From: Gigantopelta aegis
Taxonomy: Eukaryota; Mollusca; Gastropoda; Neomphalida; Peltospiridae
Assembly: GCF_016097555.1 (NCBI RefSeq)
Contig: NC_054713.1
Location: forward strand, 8,418,345-8,482,344
Length of the DNA: 64,000 nt
Direction: 5' to 3'
Shown here: one piece after another, positions 48,011 to 58,700 of the stretch
Layout of the letters: every line of letters begins with the position of its first letter
Position numbering within the stretch: the stretch's first letter is position 1
Program-made: the position numbers and the translations under genes
The notes under the pieces: model-generated
Database searches by the model: none
What the model was told of the DNA's origin: nothing
The model's input: only the letters and a program-made list of their open reading frames with translations

Positions 48011-48682
48011 TGAAGGCAACAATCTAAGATGATAGGTTCCATGTGGCATTGTATGGCATTGTATTATTATACAATGTATTAATTAATTGTTGTATTGCCG
48101 TTTCCGATAAAACGATATATAATATTATTAAGAGTGTGGGCTGTTTAGTATTAAGCCCTGCATGACATCACTAAAGACTATAATACCTGATGCAGATCGC
48201 CAGCCTTTTCTTGGCTGAAAGAGGCTCACGAAGAACGGTCATTTTAGTTATAAGTGGACCCACAAATCCCAAAACATACTCCAGCTTCTCGGGAGACATA
48301 CGAAAATATTGATGAAATTTGTCTTTATCAAACTGACGCTCCCGCACTAGATTGAAAAAAGCACCCTGTTCCAAACTCCTTAATATCTCATGCTCCCAAA
48401 ATCTGTGTGTTCTTTTCACGGGTGTTAGTTCTCGTCTCCTTAATAACAATTCAAATCTCGATTTGATCAAATGTTGTTTTTTCCTTAAAAGTTTGATTAC
48501 TAATGCTTCTTTCTCATTTAATAATGACATATTTTAATTTATAGTATCAAACAAAATAGAAAAAAATGGCCGCTTAATTAATTAATGACGTCACATGGAA
48601 GGAACCGTGTCTTACTAAGAACGCATCAGTGGAAACGTGCTAGCCGCGCGGGTAAAACCGGGCCAATGGAAAGGCAGCCTTA

Positions 48683-49440
48683 TAGTGATTGTAAAGCTGA
48701 CTTAAGTTTAGTTCGGGACTGACATACCTTTTTCTGGGGTTTTCTGTCGGGAGTATTGCTCACATATTTGGGGATGGAATTGATGTGGTCTCTTATTTCC
48801 TGAAGATCGTCTTCAGCAGACCTGTTTGGTTTGGAGTCATGGCGGCCTCTACCAGATTGACCAGGTGTGGTATTTCCGTGTTTCATTTTACTTTGGAGAT
48901 ATTCAACTTGGTGGCGTGTAATACCTAAAATGCTACAGAATGCAACTTTGCACACATTCTTATCTATACCGTTCACTTTCAAAAAGTAGTAGAAAGAGCA
49001 TGATCTTTTGGTTTCCGGATTACTTGTGTAGCGTCGCAGAACTGGAGATCGATGCATGCAGCTAAAGAGAAAAGCATATTGTGCCTATCATATTTTAGCT
49101 TGCAGTAATCCTTAAACAGTCTTTCTCGAGATTCTTTGCCAATATTTTAAAAACATTTCTTTTTTACATCTGCAGTCAACCCCTTCCGTCTTTTGTGAAA
49201 TCTCCATCTCCATTTCTGTAGTTGAAAATTTATATATGATTTTCCAGAAAGTCTGTTTTTCTTACGAGTGACCCTTTTTCAGTTATAAGAGTTAGACTTT
49301 CTTTTCCGTGGTCGATTTCCACTGGCAGACTCTTCATCAACCAACGTCGATCTATCTGCAGCCCTGAGAAGTCAATCCGTGCTATCAATACTGTCATTGG
49401 CACCAGGAGCGTAATCAGGATCATCTATTCCATCATCTGC
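48683..49440 (-). pseudogene. DUF7869-like gene relic, N-terminal part
   Basis: Minus-strand blocks VCKVAFCSILGITRHQVEYL, GRGRHDSKPN, IRDHINSIPKYVS and, in another frame, RYVSPELNLSQLYNHYKK, which continues across the insertion point into 33804 with the TTA removed (KKAREAKGKTALKEWKYRD). This places both halves in one gene that predates the outer Harbinger. A basic stretch upstream (49200-49420) is probably its N-terminus. Broken in more than one place; whether the family is host or mobile is unsettled. Confidence 0.6.
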
Positions 49441-49908
49441 AACTATAATGTAAAACATATTTGTACCAAATCTGGAATAACTTGGCATTAAAACATAAAA
49501 TTACAAGAGAAATAAACACACACACACACACACACACATTGCACAACCATCACGTACATAATACAACAGACCGCTGGCTACTTATTGTGTAAGCTACGTA
49601 CGGTTTGTTTATTGTAGAACGATTCGTAAACATTTCACCTACAACATCATTTAATTACACGCGGAAAAATAGTCCACCTTATGCAACGACATAAAAATGT
49701 AACAACTTAAAGTGCTGTTCCAGATGTATGATGTATTGAGCTATATCAATCAAAATTATATACCGGTATATTTAAAAATATTCCCCTGAAAAACAGAACC
49801 AGCTGAATTCGTTTCGGGAATTTCCGTAAGATTTGATCCGTGACGTCACGAAGGGAACTCCTTTCGATAGTCGGCGCCATTGTTCATTGCTTCTTTTGTG
49901 TTTATTAT
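49441..49908. other. Gene-empty stretch with (CA)n tract
   Basis: (CA)n at about 49515-49540. The last 100 bp before 49909 may be promoter and leader of the THAP relic. Confidence 0.4.
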
Positions 49909-50270
49909 GGTTAAACGGCGTGTTGTTGGCGGCTGTAGCAATACAAAAGCCGATAAATTTAGTCTTCACGCATTTCCTAGTAATGTTGCTGTGAGAAAGC
50001 TGTGTGTGAATTTGATTAAAACAACGTGACAATACTGGACAGGAAGAAAATGCCGGAGACCGTTGCGACAGCAGACACTTTAGTTTCGATTCGTCCGAAC
50101 TGGCTTGTCGGCGTAGGCGATATATGGGAATACCATGTGTTATGGCTTTTAAAAAAAGATGCCGTACCAAGAATTTTTCTGCGACACAAAACAAATGACA
50201 ACAAGCCGACGCCATCCACACCGAAACGACCTTGGGGTGCATATCGTCAATGTCCCAAATTGCGTTATGC
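49909..50270 (+). pseudogene. THAP-domain gene relic
   Basis: THAP domains are C2CH zinc fingers that bind DNA, found in host regulators and P-element-type transposases. ATG 49909 opens MVKRRVVGGCSNTKADKFSL followed by HAFPSNVAVRKL, a close match to THAP starts. The first zinc ligand seems to be Arg (CGT) where Cys (TGT) is expected. After LIKTT the frame breaks; other frames keep QYWTG, RHFSFDSSEL and DAVPRIF, the last resembling the AVPTIF box. At least two frame breaks are needed, so it is a decayed copy. Confidence 0.7.
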
Positions 50271-50419
50271 TTTCAACTCCGGTCAGTTGTTTTTTTTCAT
50301 GCACGGTTCGTGCAATCATTGAGATCCGATTTGTTGTCGTTTGCATCTCGTTCATTTGTGAGATTTTTCTTTACCGTTCGAGAACATTAAAACAATAAAG
50401 TACAAACAAGTAAGTATCT

Positions 50420-51060
50420 ATAGCCCAGGCCGTCCCATCCTACAAAAATATAGGGGTTTTTTGTAAAAAAGAAAAAAGAAAAAAAAAGCTACTTTTGTAT
50501 GCATCTTAGAAAACAATCGGCTCAGAAATATATGACTGGTAAATTCCATAGTATAAAAAAAAGGCGTTCCCTGTAAAACAGACTATAAATACATTAAATT
50601 AATTTGACTATACTTTCCCACAGAGAAAACCTTTTTTTTCATACTATGGAATGTGCTATAAGTTATTTATTTCTGAGCAGACTGTTTTCACAACTGCACA
50701 CAAAAAAATAGTATTGTTTTATTATTTCCAAAACACTTTTACTTTTTTTTATGTCAAACTAAACTGAAATTATTCACACACAAAAACATCTTCATGGATG
50801 GATGGGACGGACTAAAAGTCGTTTTTGTTTATTTCTTAAAATTAAAATAAGTTATTTATTTCTGAGCAGACTGTTTTCACAACTGCACACAAAAAATAGT
50901 ATTGTTTTGTTATTTCCAAAACACTTTTACTTTTTTTTACGTCAAACTAAACTGAAATTATTCACACAAAAAAACAACATTTTCATAGAGGGATGGGACG
51001 GACTAAAAGTCGTTTTTGTTTATTTCTTAAAATTACCGATATCGGGTCCACTTGACTCGT
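50420..51060. repeat. Repeat region with a ~190-bp tandem duplication
   Basis: 50655-50840 and 50848-51035 are nearly identical direct copies (AAGTTATTTATTTCTGAGCA through GTCGTTTTTGTTTATTTC). CCGTCCCATCC at 50430 is inverted to GGATGGGACGG at 50798 and 50992, suggesting a mobile element with inverted ends. A similar segment (CCGATATCGGGTCCA) occurs at 42070. Confidence 0.7.
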
Positions 51061-51789
51061 AGAATTCAAGAGTTATTTATCGTCTTTTCTACTACATCAC
51101 AAGTATTAGAACATACAGTGTAGCAAAATAATTCGCACGAAAAGCTAAAGAACAAAACAAGAATAAAAGTTGTAAATTAGTCGTAAGCTGTCTCCACGAC
51201 CATTTTCGTCATCTGTCAGGCCGATGGTTCGTCGGAAGATGTTCCAGGTTCAAACTGATAAGGCATTATGTGTTGTGTTGCACAATTATTAGTCCAGTCG
51301 TCATTACTACACTATTCATCATCGAAAGAAGAATCGCATGATCACTTTCGCTTGCGCTGGAAGTCATCTCGTGGTAGGTTTCTGTGAAGCGCGTTCTCTT
51401 CGTGACTTCACGGCTATTTACAGGCAAATGTTTTTACCGAGAATTTTACTCGGTCGTTTCCGGCAGTGTTCTACGGGAGTGATGTTTTAATACTTTTATG
51501 GGGCATTTGAGTAATTATTGATTTTTATATCGGTGTAAAATATTATTGCAATGAATTAAGAAAGCATTTAATTGTGGAATTTGAAATGTTAGTGTATGGT
51601 CTGGCACAGCACTTTAACAATATATATAAAGTTGAAAAGATTAATTTGTTTAAATATTTTCGGAACAATAATACAACATGAAATAGCAAACAGAATTTTG
51701 TAAACCACGAGATGTTACGTCAATCGTAAAACATGAGACGTCACGCGTATGTAGACATCGTCTAGCCCTCGGGTCAGACAGATTTATCT
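51061..51789. other. Gene-empty AT-rich stretch
   Basis: No coding or repeat feature was recognised. Confidence 0.45.
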
Positions 51790-52005
51790 AGCACTGTGCA
51801 AAAGCTGGCTAAATCAGTCCAGTGGGCAAAAATATACTTTCCCCCACAGCTCCGTACACTGGTTGTACATAATTATATCAATAATATTTTAATATACTTA
51901 CCTTTTGCGACACCCAATAGCCGATGTGTCGTTAAACAGTCATTCATTCTTCGTGTTGGTGTCCCTTACAGTGATTTTAAATATCATATTAACCAGTATA
52001 TCCTC
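51790..52005 (+). mobile_element. LINE fragment G, tail joined to internal ORF2 sequence
   Basis: 51840-51948 is LINE 3' UTR and tail (CCAATAGCCGATG, GTCGTTAAAC, ATTC). It is followed directly by 51951-52003, which matches the ORF2 segment at 23720-23780. The order is reversed relative to the intact element, so two truncated copies lie side by side. Confidence 0.75.
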
Positions 52006-52138
52006 CCATAACATGTTTTTCAACAGATAAGCAAATATTGCAAATTTCTGTGATTAATTGTGAATTAAAAGCTAAATAATCTTTCTTATCTGTTGATTAG
52101 AATATAATCCACGAAACAGACAGAATTATAGATGTTAA

Positions 52139-52490
52139 AGGGACATTCCTGAGTTCTGCATTGTCAGATTAAACTTACATATTAAATATATTTTCTTGTT
52201 TAGAATATCAATGTCTGTATATTCAATGTGTTTCTGGTCGTCTTAATATTTGTAAGAAGCCCAAACTGGATTTTGTCTTCAAATAATTTCGTACGTACGA
52301 AAAAGCAATATTTTAGGAAATAAAATTAAATTTAACCTAGTATAAATATTATAACGATCAGAAACACGTTTAATATACAGCCACTACTATTTTATGCAGA
52401 AAAATATATTTGATATGCAATTACATTCGTTAGAAAGTATCTGTTAGTTGACAACATCTTAAAAATTGCAGCAAACTCAGGAATGTCCCT
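52139..52490. mobile_element. TTAA-flanked foldback MITE, 352 bp
   Basis: TTAA at 52135-52138 and 52491-52494; same orientation as the copy at 9838; slightly shortened left end. Confidence 0.87.
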
Positions 52491-52715
52491 TTAAACACAA
52501 TACAGCTTGCAGCAAAAACATTTTTCCGACATTGTGTCTGGATATACTGTGAGGAAATTACGTCATATGTTTTCGAACACGTGATAGTTTCTATAAATAA
52601 ACCTAGTTATGGGGTAGCAGCACAAGAATGTTTATGTATGGTATGCTGATTTTAACAGGCAAAAGATAACTTTCCGAACTTGAAACAATTAGATAAAAAG
52701 GTTTGAGGTCCAGAT

Positions 52716-53440
52716 TTGCGACATGACACGTCAATCCTCCCTCTACAGCGGTCATACAGTATTGCAACTGGGACTGAAAACCTTTTTTCAGCCTTACGGA
52801 TGAATATGCGATCGTTTATTACAGCAGAATATGCCTTAGATGTTCTTGGGTGTATTGACGGTATCCGGATATCTCAGTGTGAGAGTAGTCTAAAAAAGAA
52901 AAAGAAAAAAAAGTTTGTTTTATTTAACGACGCCGCTAGAGCACATTGATTTTTTATCTTATCATCGGCTATTGGACGTCAAACATATGGTCATTGTGAC
53001 TGTTTTTAGAGGAAACCCGTTGAACCAGTTATGGATCACTGGTCGGTGCAAGTGGTTTACACCTACCCATTGAGCCTTGCGGAGCACTCACTCAGGGTTT
53101 GGAGTCGGTATCTGGATTAAAAATCCCATGTCTCGACTGGGATCCGAACCCAGTACCTACCAGCCTGTAGACTGATGGCCTAACCACGACGCCACCGAGG
53201 CCGAGGAAGAAAAAAAGAAAAGAAAAAGGAACACTTATCTTCAGAAAAGGAATATTGTAAACTCTCGCAGACATTAACAAGAAATGGTCTAAACAGGCTT
53301 CCATATTTTTCTAAAAGAATCAGATTTATTTCCCTTTACAGTGAATGACGTATTCAATATGGGTATAAACAAAGCAGACGGCACATCGAGTGCAGATATA
53401 GACGATGCAGAAAAGTGCTACGTTTGTATTTACATGATGG
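52716..53440 (+). other. Possible exon remnants interrupted by SINE1
   Basis: A frame from 52716 (RSYSIATGTENLFSALRMN, AEYALDVLGCIDGIR) runs into the SINE1 at 52908. After it, 53341-53440 lies between a TTTACAG acceptor and a GTATGT donor and encodes NDVFNMGINKADGTSSADID, then DDAEKCYVCIYMM. Neither part is recognised. Confidence 0.25.
52908..53203 (-). mobile_element. SINE1 copy, internally deleted
   Basis: Tail at left (GTTTGTTTTATTTAACGACGCC in inverse order), head at right ending CACCGAGGCCG. About 100 bp of the middle is missing. Confidence 0.88.
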
Positions 53441-53514
53441 TATGTACCCAAAACTTGGACAGTGATTAATTAACATTACTTTTCAATAAATTAATTGTCA
53501 TACTTACACAAGGA

Positions 53515-53783
53515 CCCCTGCGCGTGCTGTAACATTCTCTTTGAGAATGGCCAATACAGCACAAATTTAAGTTTAGAGTAAAATTCGGTGTCCGTAAAAT
53601 TCTGTGATATTTGTATTTGTATTTTTGCACAGTTCTTTACACTGTTTTTGTTTAAACTTTGAATTTTTATATTGATGTTGATCATCACTTTATTTATTTG
53701 CATTACCATAGTTTGACACCCAATAGCCGATGTATTTTTCGTGCTGGGGTGTCGTTAAACATTCATTCATTCTATTCTATTCT
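53515..53783 (+). mobile_element. SINE2 copy with shortened head
   Basis: Flanked by ACACAAGGA (53506-53514, 53784-53792). The head lacks the second arm of the hairpin; the body and tail are standard, ending in ATTC repeats. Confidence 0.85.
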
Positions 53784-54127
53784 ACACAAGGAAGTTTTAT
53801 AGTGACATTTTTGTAGCGAACGATGACACCTTCTTGTCAATCTGCTATGTTGACGTCACACCTTCAGTATGCACGTGGAAAATAGCGTATAAATAAGTTG
53901 TTCGAAAACATGATGTTCGACTTGGAAGATGATTGGGACGGTGCGGTTGCGAACGAGTCTCATTCTGTTAAGCGAGCCCTGGGAGAGTGGCAGTCATCCT
54001 AAAGGCAGTGCAAGAAGGATGAAGGGGTTTTATGCCGTGCCCGCATCGGCTATACATATTTGAGCATTAAAAAAGGGACCCTAAATTATATATTATTATG
54101 GATTAATTCTTTTTCTTGCCCATTTAA

Positions 54128-54511
54128 AGGGACATTCCTGAGTTTGCTGCAATTTGTAAGATGTTATCGAGTAACAGAGACTTTTTAACGATTGTAATTA
54201 CATATCAAATATATTTGTCTGCATAAAATATTAGTGGCTGTATATTAAACGTGTTTCTGATCGTTCTAATACTTGTACTAGGTTAAATTTCATTTTATTT
54301 CCTAAAATATTGTTTTTCTCGTACGTACGAAAATATTTTAAGACATAATCCAGTTTGGGCTTCTTACACAAATGAAGACGACCGGAAACATATTGAATAT
54401 ACAGACACTGATATTCTAAACAAGAAAATATATTTAATATGTAAGTTTAATCGTAGAAATATTTTATTAGTCGGAAAGATCTTACAATGCAGCAAACTCA
54501 GGAATGTCCCT
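54128..54511. mobile_element. TTAA-flanked foldback MITE, 384 bp, inside LINE fragment E
   Basis: TTAA at 54124-54127 and 54512-54515; same orientation as 32009-32385. Confidence 0.88.
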
Positions 54512-54645
54512 TTAATCGTTGATCATTTATTAGGTATTCATGCAAAAGATGACTCGGAGTATGAACCAGACAAGATTGCCAGATAATCTCAAGCCGACAA
54601 GAAATGATATATTTGGCAACAGAAATGTTTTGGAATCGTTTTAAA

Positions 54646-55007
54646 AAAAAGTAGTAAAGTTTGTTTTATTTAACGACGACACTAGAGCACATTGATTTTT
54701 TATCTGTTTTTTTTTAGAGGAAACCCGCTGTCGCCACATAGGCTACTCTTGTTACGACAGGCAGCAAGGGATCTTTTATTTGCGCTTCCCACAGGCAGGA
54801 TAGCACAAACCATGGCCTTTGTTGAACCAGTTATGGATCACTGGTCGGTGCAAGTGGTTTACACCTACCCATTGAGCCTTGCGGAGCACTCACTCAGGGT
54901 TTGGAGTCGGCATCTGGATTAAAAATCCCATGCCTCGAGTGGGATCCGAACCCAGTACCTACCAGCCTGTAGACCGATGGCCTACCACGACGCCACCGAG
55001 GCCGGTA
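54646..55007 (-). mobile_element. SINE1 copy inside LINE fragment E
   Basis: Flanked by GGAATCGTTTTAAA (54632-54645) and GGAATCGTTTAAA (55008-55020), a duplication with a one-base difference in a T run. Confidence 0.9.
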
Positions 55008-55153
55008 GGAATCGTTTAAATTCCATCCAATGTTAATTGTAAAGTTTTTAAAACACAACATTTTAAGATATATTTAAGCAAAACGAAAACAACTGAAAAG
55101 TGAGTGAAAAGGAAACGAGCGACTCAAAGCCAATTCTCTTTCTGTAGATGAGA

Positions 55154-55620
55154 TCTGGGCCGGTATTTATAAAGATTCTCAAATGCTTAAGAATTCTTAA
55201 AAGTAAGAACATTCTCAGAATTCCTAAGAATTACTCTTAAATATAAGATTTTAAAAATAATTCTTAGAATCCCTAATAATTTCTTTTAAATGTAAGAATT
55301 GTCTCCGATTGCGCTTAGAATTGAGAAAAAATTACGAATCATATTAAGGACTCTTTTAAGTTGGGTTAATAAGTCTTATCTCGGACAAAATGGCTGCCAT
55401 AATAGGGATTGGAGGGCGACGCAGACGAATAGGTCACCCATGCCTCCTCCTTTGCTTTGTGTGTGTGATTCCTGCTCCAAACTTCCCTCTGATAATACAT
55501 TTTTTGTTGTCCACCAAACTAACAAAGACTCCATCTTTCATCTTCAGTCCAGTTCGGTTCACGCTTTGGTTTGCTTGCTTCCATCATGTTGCAGCTCTGC
55601 TCGTTGACGTTTGACAGTTT
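55154..55620 (+). mobile_element. Possible PIF/Harbinger terminus with transposase exon-1 relic
   Basis: GGGCCGGTATTTATAAA is followed by repeated TTAAGAATTC-like words, then ATG 55390 with MAAIIGIGGRRRRIGHP. The inner Harbinger has the same arrangement (terminus, subterminal repeats, then MAAIIYQ). The matching other end and catalytic exons were not found. Confidence 0.35.
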
Positions 55621-55772
55621 ATCTGCTTGTTTTGTCACATGATGTTAAATATAGACGGGAATATCCCTAAGAACGAAGATAATTCTAATGGAACTTCTGC
55701 TTCTATCGGTAGTAATGCAGCGTCGACGGATGAAATTACAGTACTATTAGTTAACTTAATTAATATACGGTA

Positions 55773-56046
55773 TCAAATATTTTTTTCATTGTAGTAAATG
55801 AGAGCACAAACTGGATAATTAGATGATAAAGCCAACAAGAGATCTTTATAAACATCAGGACACTTTAGTTGTGAATTTTGTAGTAAATTGTTTATCAAAC
55901 TATTTAAAGAAGGTTGGTATTCAGCTATTTGATCTTTCAATTTCTGAAATTCTTCATTTCCAAGACCATTTTTAGCATCTTTCTGAAGTAGCAATCTTGT
56001 TGCACGGTTGTTCATAAAGACTCTCGTCTTTAAAAAATTATAAATA
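55773..56046 (-). pseudogene. C-terminal exon of a CxC/HMGXB3-like (or KDZ-type) broken gene
   Basis: Minus-strand frame KTRVFMNNRATRLLLQKDAKNG, then EEFQKLKDQIAEYQPSLNSL and CPDVYKDLLLALSSNYPVCALI. The pattern (LLL, a GL..EF..L block and a final L..LASNSPVC-like motif) is one I associate, from memory, with proteins that also carry a Cys-x-x-Cys-DG block, as found at 60830-61016 on the same strand. Between the two lie only LINE, SINE and MITE insertions, consistent with one gene whose intron filled up. Confidence 0.35.
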
Positions 56047-56146
56047 ACTAATGGAAGTAAAAGCTTAATTGAACATTTGATCTAGGAAACCAAAAATAGT
56101 TGAACATATCTGCATCAATGACTGGACACGTAAGTGATTACAGTAG

Positions 56147-56431
56147 CCCCTGCGTGTGCTGTAACCTCATCGTGGTGCAGGGGTGTAACATTCTCTTTGA
56201 GAATGGCCAATACAGCACAAAATTGACGTTTTGAGTAGAATTCAGTATCCGTAACATTCTGTGATATTTGTGTTTTTCAACAGTTCTTTACACTGTTTTT
56301 GTTTGTCTTGAATTTGTATATTGATGTTGATCATCACTTTATTTATTTGCATTGCCATAGTTTGACACCCAATAGCCGATGTATTTTTCGTGCTGGGGTG
56401 TCGTTAAACATTCATTCATTCATTCATTTTT
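56147..56431 (+). mobile_element. SINE2 reference copy, full length, 285 bp
   Basis: Perfect 11-bp duplication GATTACAGTAG (56136-56146, 56432-56442). Head CCCCTGCGTGTGCTG ... GTGCAGGGG, body, tail CCAATAGCCGATG ... GTCGTTAAACATTCATTC. Best copy for defining the family. Confidence 0.92.
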
Positions 56432-56544
56432 GATTACAGTAGGAAATACAAGAACATATTACTGTTCTTTCAATGATCACAACCAGCCTACAACAGATCA
56501 ACGCTGGGAAATGCAGACAAGCAATCAGATTACAACAAATGTAT

Positions 56545-58700
56545 TTATTTCACTACTTTTCATCTGAAAATGCTGAAGTATACAACAGGCACTTCTCTTT
56601 GGAGGAGTTGCAGGACGCTCTACGTAGAGCCCATGATACTTAGGTAGGACCAGATGAAATACATTATCAACTCTTAAAACACTTACCTTAATGGTTCTAT
56701 TAAATATCTTTAACAAAATCTGGATTTCGGGTGACTTTCCTTCTGATTGGAGAAAAGCCATTGTCATTCCTATTCCTAAGCCTGGTAAGGATCCAACCCA
56801 TCCTACCAGTTATCGCCCTATTGCTTTGACAAGTTGCATTTGTAAAACCATGGAAAGAATGATCAACCGTAGACTTGCCTGGTATCTTGAGTCCCACAAA
56901 TTGCTTACTAACGTGCAATGTGGGTTCAGGACTAGACGTAGCACGGTTGATCATCTTGTTAGATTTGAAACGTTTTGTAGGGATGCTTTTATGCATAACG
57001 AGCATTTGGTATCGGTCTTTTTTGACCTCGAGAAAGCTTATGATACCACGTGGAAGTATGGGATTTTGAAAGACCTGCATGGCATGGGCTTAAAAGGCCG
57101 TATGCCTGACTTTATCTCACATTTCTTAGAGAATAGGTCTTTCAAGGTACGAGTGGGATCTACGTTATCCGATTCTCACTCCCAAGAGATGGGTGTGCCT
57201 CAAGGTAGCATCCTGTCAGTTATTTGATGCGAAACCGAATGCGATTCGAACACTTGGTCTTCGCATTAAGCAGTTTCCAACATTGATTTAACAGACATTT
57301 TGGAAACGCCTTCATATTTTATTTTGACACCTTGGTGTATCAAACCACCAAAAATTGTATTCGATCTAAAAAAAAAGATCGCACAGATGCAGTTATTTAT
57401 AAACAACATTTCATGGAAATCCAAGAGCAGTACTGTGATTACATTCCTGTTTACACAGACGGATCACGGGATGGGAATTCTGTGGCTTGTGCTACAGTTT
57501 TTCCATCAAACGCAATAATTTCCATGAGATTGCCCGATTCAGCATCAATCTTTACTGGTGAAATTTGGGCAATCGTTAAAGCTCTGGAACAGATTAAGGA
57601 TTCATGTGCATCCAAGTATATTATTTTCTACAGACTCACTTTCGTGTCTCCAAGCTCTGCAGTCCATGAAATTGGAGCATCCGTTGGGATGGTGATGCGA
57701 AAGTGTATCTTTTTATCAATTGCCAATAAAGATGTTATATTTTGTTGGGTACCCAGTTATGCTGGCATTAAGGGTAACGAAAAGGCAGATGTTGCTGCCA
57801 AGTCTTGTCGAGTTTTTGCTTTTCCGTCCATGTTTATGATTTAAAAAACAAATAATATCAAATTATATTGTTCAATATCTCTAGGCTACGCAAGTTTCTG
57901 ACATCGCTACACAATTAAAACAATAATGGCTAATAAAAAAATATCACAAATATGGATTTTGAAAATTTTAAATTCTGCTAGATTTCAAATTTTTGGAAAC
58001 GCGTTTTTCAACACTAAAGAGTTCTACTTCAATCAATCAGTGAATGATCCTTTGATTAAAATCACACTGGATCTCGCGAGAAGTGTTGAAGCTGAAGGCC
58101 GTTTTTTGACTGCTGTTATACCTCGCAGATGTTGCTGCCAAGTTTGCTTTGAACTTGTCCCGTGTCCATGTTGGTGTCCCCTACAGTGATTTTAAATTTC
58201 ATATTAACCAATATATCTTTTCGACTTGGCAAGATGATTGGGACGGTGCGGTTGCGAATAAGCTTCATTCTGTCAAGGCAGTCCTGGGATGAAGTGGTCT
58301 TGTGCCGTGCCCGCATCGGCCATACATATTTGACGCATTCATTTATTTTAAAGAAGGACCCTCCTCCTCAGTGTGAACACTGTCAGTGTACACGGACTGT
58401 GCGGCACATTTTGGTGGAGTGTGATCATCTCAAGCCGACGAAAAATGGTATATTTGGCAACAGAGATGTTTTGGAGTCTTTTAAATTCCATCCAGAATTA
58501 ATTGTAAAGTTTGTGAAACATTTTGACTTCTATACAGTTTTAAGGTTTATTTACCTCGATTTTATGTATTGCATTATACTTATCCCCACAGCTCCTTACA
58601 CTGTGGTTTTACATAAATATGTATAAATAATATTTTCATATACTTACCATTTGTGACATCCAATAGCTGATTTGTATTTTTGTGCTGGGGTGTCGTTAAA
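56545..58700 (+). mobile_element. LINE copy C, 5'-truncated, internally deleted, complete 3' end
   Basis: Starts in the region before RT (56545) and runs through RT to GVPQGSILS (57227), then jumps to the region before RNase H. RNase H follows (VYTDGSRDG, FTGEIWAIVKALE, FCWVPSYAGIKGNEKAD) to about 57800, then an inserted ~325-bp segment, the C-terminal Cys/His block (CEHCQCTRTVRHILVECDH, about 58370-58430) and the 3' UTR ending GTCGTTAAAC at 58700. This copy supplies the family's 3' end that LINE copy B lacks. Confidence 0.9.
57805..58130 (+). mobile_element. Unidentified ~325-bp insert in LINE copy C
   Basis: A 19-bp duplication GCAGATGTTGCTGCCAAGT brackets it. The same insert, also next to this LINE site, is at 14961-15276. 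It has a 70-residue frame (LNSARFQIFGNAFFNTKEFY ...) that is closed in the other copy. Origin unknown. Confidence 0.65.

Larger units (their letters stand above)
44307..48530 (-). pseudogene. HARBI1-type transposase of the outer Harbinger element (decayed)
   Basis: Exon 1 48530-48187 encodes the N-terminal helices (RFWEHEILRSLEQGAFFNLV, FDKDKFHQYFRMSPEKL, KKRLAICIR). Exon 2 45229-44307 joins in phase and continues FLATGETYTSLATQYRVG, NFEKRWNYPHCIGAVDGKH (first Asp), FICVDIGSYGKQSDAG, YVVVGDEACPL (second Asp) and MVECAFGIFAARWRVYHT (Glu). All three acidic residues remain. One frame shift near 45140, a TAG after VVIRAP near 44992 and a TGA after MRPYPG near 44687 disable it. It converges with the MADF gene, which by contrast was open until the inner element hit it. 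Confidence 0.87.
33805..48679. mobile_element. Outer PIF/Harbinger element, 14.9 kb including nested insert
   Basis: Ends GGCTGCCTTTCC and GGAAAGGCAGCC continue as inverted repeats (ACCCGCGCGGCTA versus TAGCCGCGCGGGT). A TTA duplication flanks it (33802-33804, 48680-48682), the classic PIF/Harbinger target. It carries a MADF-BESS gene (plus) and a HARBI1-type transposase gene (minus), converging. The element itself is about 7.5 kb; the rest is the inner Harbinger (34233-41620) plus a SINE1 (47178-47551) and short MITE-like elements within introns. Confidence 0.92.
53930..55070 (+). mobile_element. LINE fragment E with nested MITE and SINE1
   Basis: LINE ORF2 C-terminal sequence at 53930-54085, 54546-54645 and 55008-55060 is split by a TTAA MITE (54128-54511) and a SINE1 (54646-55007). 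The order and orientation are continuous with the reference copy. Confidence 0.82.

Noticed and set aside
49772-50242. 156-residue minus-strand protein
   Set aside because: Shadow of the THAP relic on the plus strand; no recognisable domain.
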